Positions 7,801 to 8,488 of a DNA stretch of 8,488 nt are shown here, piece after piece. The position numbers and the translations under genes were made by a program. Numbering within the stretch: position 1 is the first letter of the stretch; every line of letters begins with the position of its first letter. Under the pieces are notes generated by a model that was not told where the DNA came from, searched no databases, and worked only from the letters and a program-made list of their open reading frames with translations. Source of the stretch: Eubacterium sp. (GTDB lineage Bacteria > Bacillota_A > Clostridia > Lachnospirales > Lachnospiraceae); the NCBI GenBank assembly GCA_024687845.1, contig JAILEL010000186.1, forward strand, positions 1 through 8,488, given 5' to 3'.

Positions 7801-7824
7801 TTTCTTTACAAAATAAGTAATTGT

Positions 7825-8488
7825 TTATTTTTTGATTATAGAAGCTTTCTTCGGAGCCTTAGCTTTTTTAATCATTTTAGTATACTTCTCAAGTCGAATC
7901 TTAGGAACCTTGATCTTTATATTACTCTTAACTGATTTAAATGCATTTGCTCCTATTTTAGTAATTGATGTTGATTTAATAGTAACTGTTCCAAGCTTTT
8001 TGCAGTTTCTAAATGCATTTGCTCCTATACGTGTTACCTTGAATTTGACTCCGGCTATTTTAATCTGCTTAGGTACTGTTGCACTAGTACATTTACTGCT
8101 ATAAACTCCCGAATACTCTACAGTTCCAGATACAACCTTGCCCTTAGTTTTCTTTACTGAAATAATCTTATACTTTCCTTGCTTACTATCTGCTACTGTA
8201 AGATTTTTCTTGAGCTGTTTTGGCTTAACATACTTTAAGATAGTATATTTCTTTCCATATGTATCTTTAAGCACAGTGCCATTGTTCATTAAAGTTCCAA
8301 CACCTTTAATCTTCTTAGTATTATCCTTCTTTACAGGACTAATAACAGTTGGTGTTTTTTCAGTTGGATCAGGAGTTGTTACAGTAGCCGAAGTATTTGT
8401 TTTATTTTCTCCGTTTTCCTTACCACTATTTGAATTGTTATTTTCTAACTTTGCTATAGGTCTTCTTTCTATATGAGTTTCATCATTT
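7825..8488 (-). CDS. BspA-like LRR surface protein, C-terminal part (gene enters from beyond the window)
   Basis: The frame is open from the window edge at 8488 to the TAA at 7827-7825, giving 220 residues. The first Met in it (8289) is not a real start: the residues ahead of it, KKIKGVGTL, match TKITGVGTI in the downstream LRR protein, and before that lies a Thr/Pro/Asn/Ser-rich linker (window residues about 15-55) like the linker of that protein. The C-terminal domain (about 59-220) aligns throughout with residues 449-634 of the neighbour, sharing GKKYT, TSATVP, AGVKF and the ending VPKxRLxKYxK. It has two IGANAF-type repeats where the neighbour has three. The missing N-terminal part probably holds a signal peptide and further repeats or another domain; that is inference. 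The gene is 24 bases upstream of its paralogue, so the pair look like a tandem duplication transcribed together. Confidence 0.85.
   Translation of the reverse strand, partial: NDETHIERRPIAKLENNNSNSGKENGENKTNTSATVTTPDPTEKTPTVISPVKKDNTKKIKGVGTLMNNGTVLKDTYGKKYTILKYVKPKQLKKNLTVADSKQGKYKIISVKKTKGKVVSGTVEYSGVYSSKCTSATVPKQIKIAGVKFKVTRIGANAFRNCKKLGTVTIKSTSITKIGANAFKSVKSNIKIKVPKIRLEKYTKMIKKAKAPKKASIIKK
7828..8313 (-). repeat. Lys-rich LRR C-terminal domain, copy B
   Basis: This is the paralogue of the stretch at 5899-6453, at the end of the partial upstream LRR gene. It has two repeat units instead of three, and the same ending VPKxRLxKYxK followed by a K/A/P-rich tail. Confidence 0.75.
7939..8028 (-). 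repeat. 72-base-spaced direct repeat coding for IGANAF
   Basis: The 18 bases at 7939-7956 recur exactly at 8011-8028, 72 bases (24 codons) apart, each coding for the IGANAF core of a leucine-rich repeat. Near-identical words coding for IGENAF occur at 7397-7414 and 7466-7483 in the neighbouring gene, 69 bases apart. The nucleotide identity suggests that the repeats duplicate or convert among themselves. Confidence 0.7.

Noticed and set aside
7784..7805. TATAAT at 7789-7784 as a promoter for the LRR gene
   Set aside because: It overlaps the M6 start codon, and the best -35 match (TTGTAA, 16 bases away) is weak. It would only make sense if translation began at M14, which has no ribosome binding site.
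7810..7831. Hairpin AAAATAA/TTATTTT between the two LRR genes as a terminator
   Set aside because: The stem is seven A-U pairs only, overlaps the stop codon and lacks a following U-run, so it is unlikely to stop transcription.

Overview
The window comes from a low-GC Firmicute, most likely a Lachnospiraceae-type gut or rumen Clostridia. The supporting evidence is the AT-rich DNA, the AAAGGAGA-type ribosome binding sites, the clostridial form of LuxS, and BspA-like leucine-rich-repeat surface proteins with Lys-rich C-terminal domains typical of that family. Genus cannot be decided from the sequence. All six genes lie on the minus strand, so transcription runs from high to low coordinates. There is no gene-free stretch over 300 bases and no RNA gene, insertion sequence or CRISPR array.

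Layout in transcription order. (1) 8488-7825: the 3' end of a gene for a BspA-like LRR protein that begins outside the window. (2) 7800-5896: a complete secreted BspA-like LRR protein whose C-terminal domain is a paralogue of the one in (1). (3) 5873-5349: luxS (S-ribosylhomocysteine lyase, AI-2 synthesis), only 22 bases after (2) and probably co-transcribed with it. A hairpin terminator at about 5339-5280 closes this unit. (4) A sigma-A-like promoter at 5277-5249 drives a two-gene MacB/LolCDE-type ABC transporter: the ATPase, probably starting at a GTG at 5213, and a 953-residue FtsX-type permease with an extracytoplasmic coiled-coil and acidic insert (4504-1643). (5) A second promoter at 1609-1581, set inside a 9-bp inverted repeat, drives an SbcD/YhaO-like metallophosphoesterase (1535-471), followed with no gap by an SbcC/YhaN-like P-loop ATPase (470 to beyond base 1).

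The most unusual point is the SbcD-like protein. Its fold and spacing are clearly those of the family, but at least four canonical metal-site positions are substituted (GD to GN, GNHD to GSDD, GHIH to GYIR), while the partner ATPase keeps its Walker A motif. This suggests a nuclease-dead or repurposed SbcCD-like pair. Other points worth a look are the dyad around its promoter, luxS riding behind surface-protein genes, the gain or loss of one LRR unit between the two paralogous C-terminal domains, and the coiled-coil permease, whose substrate is unknown.
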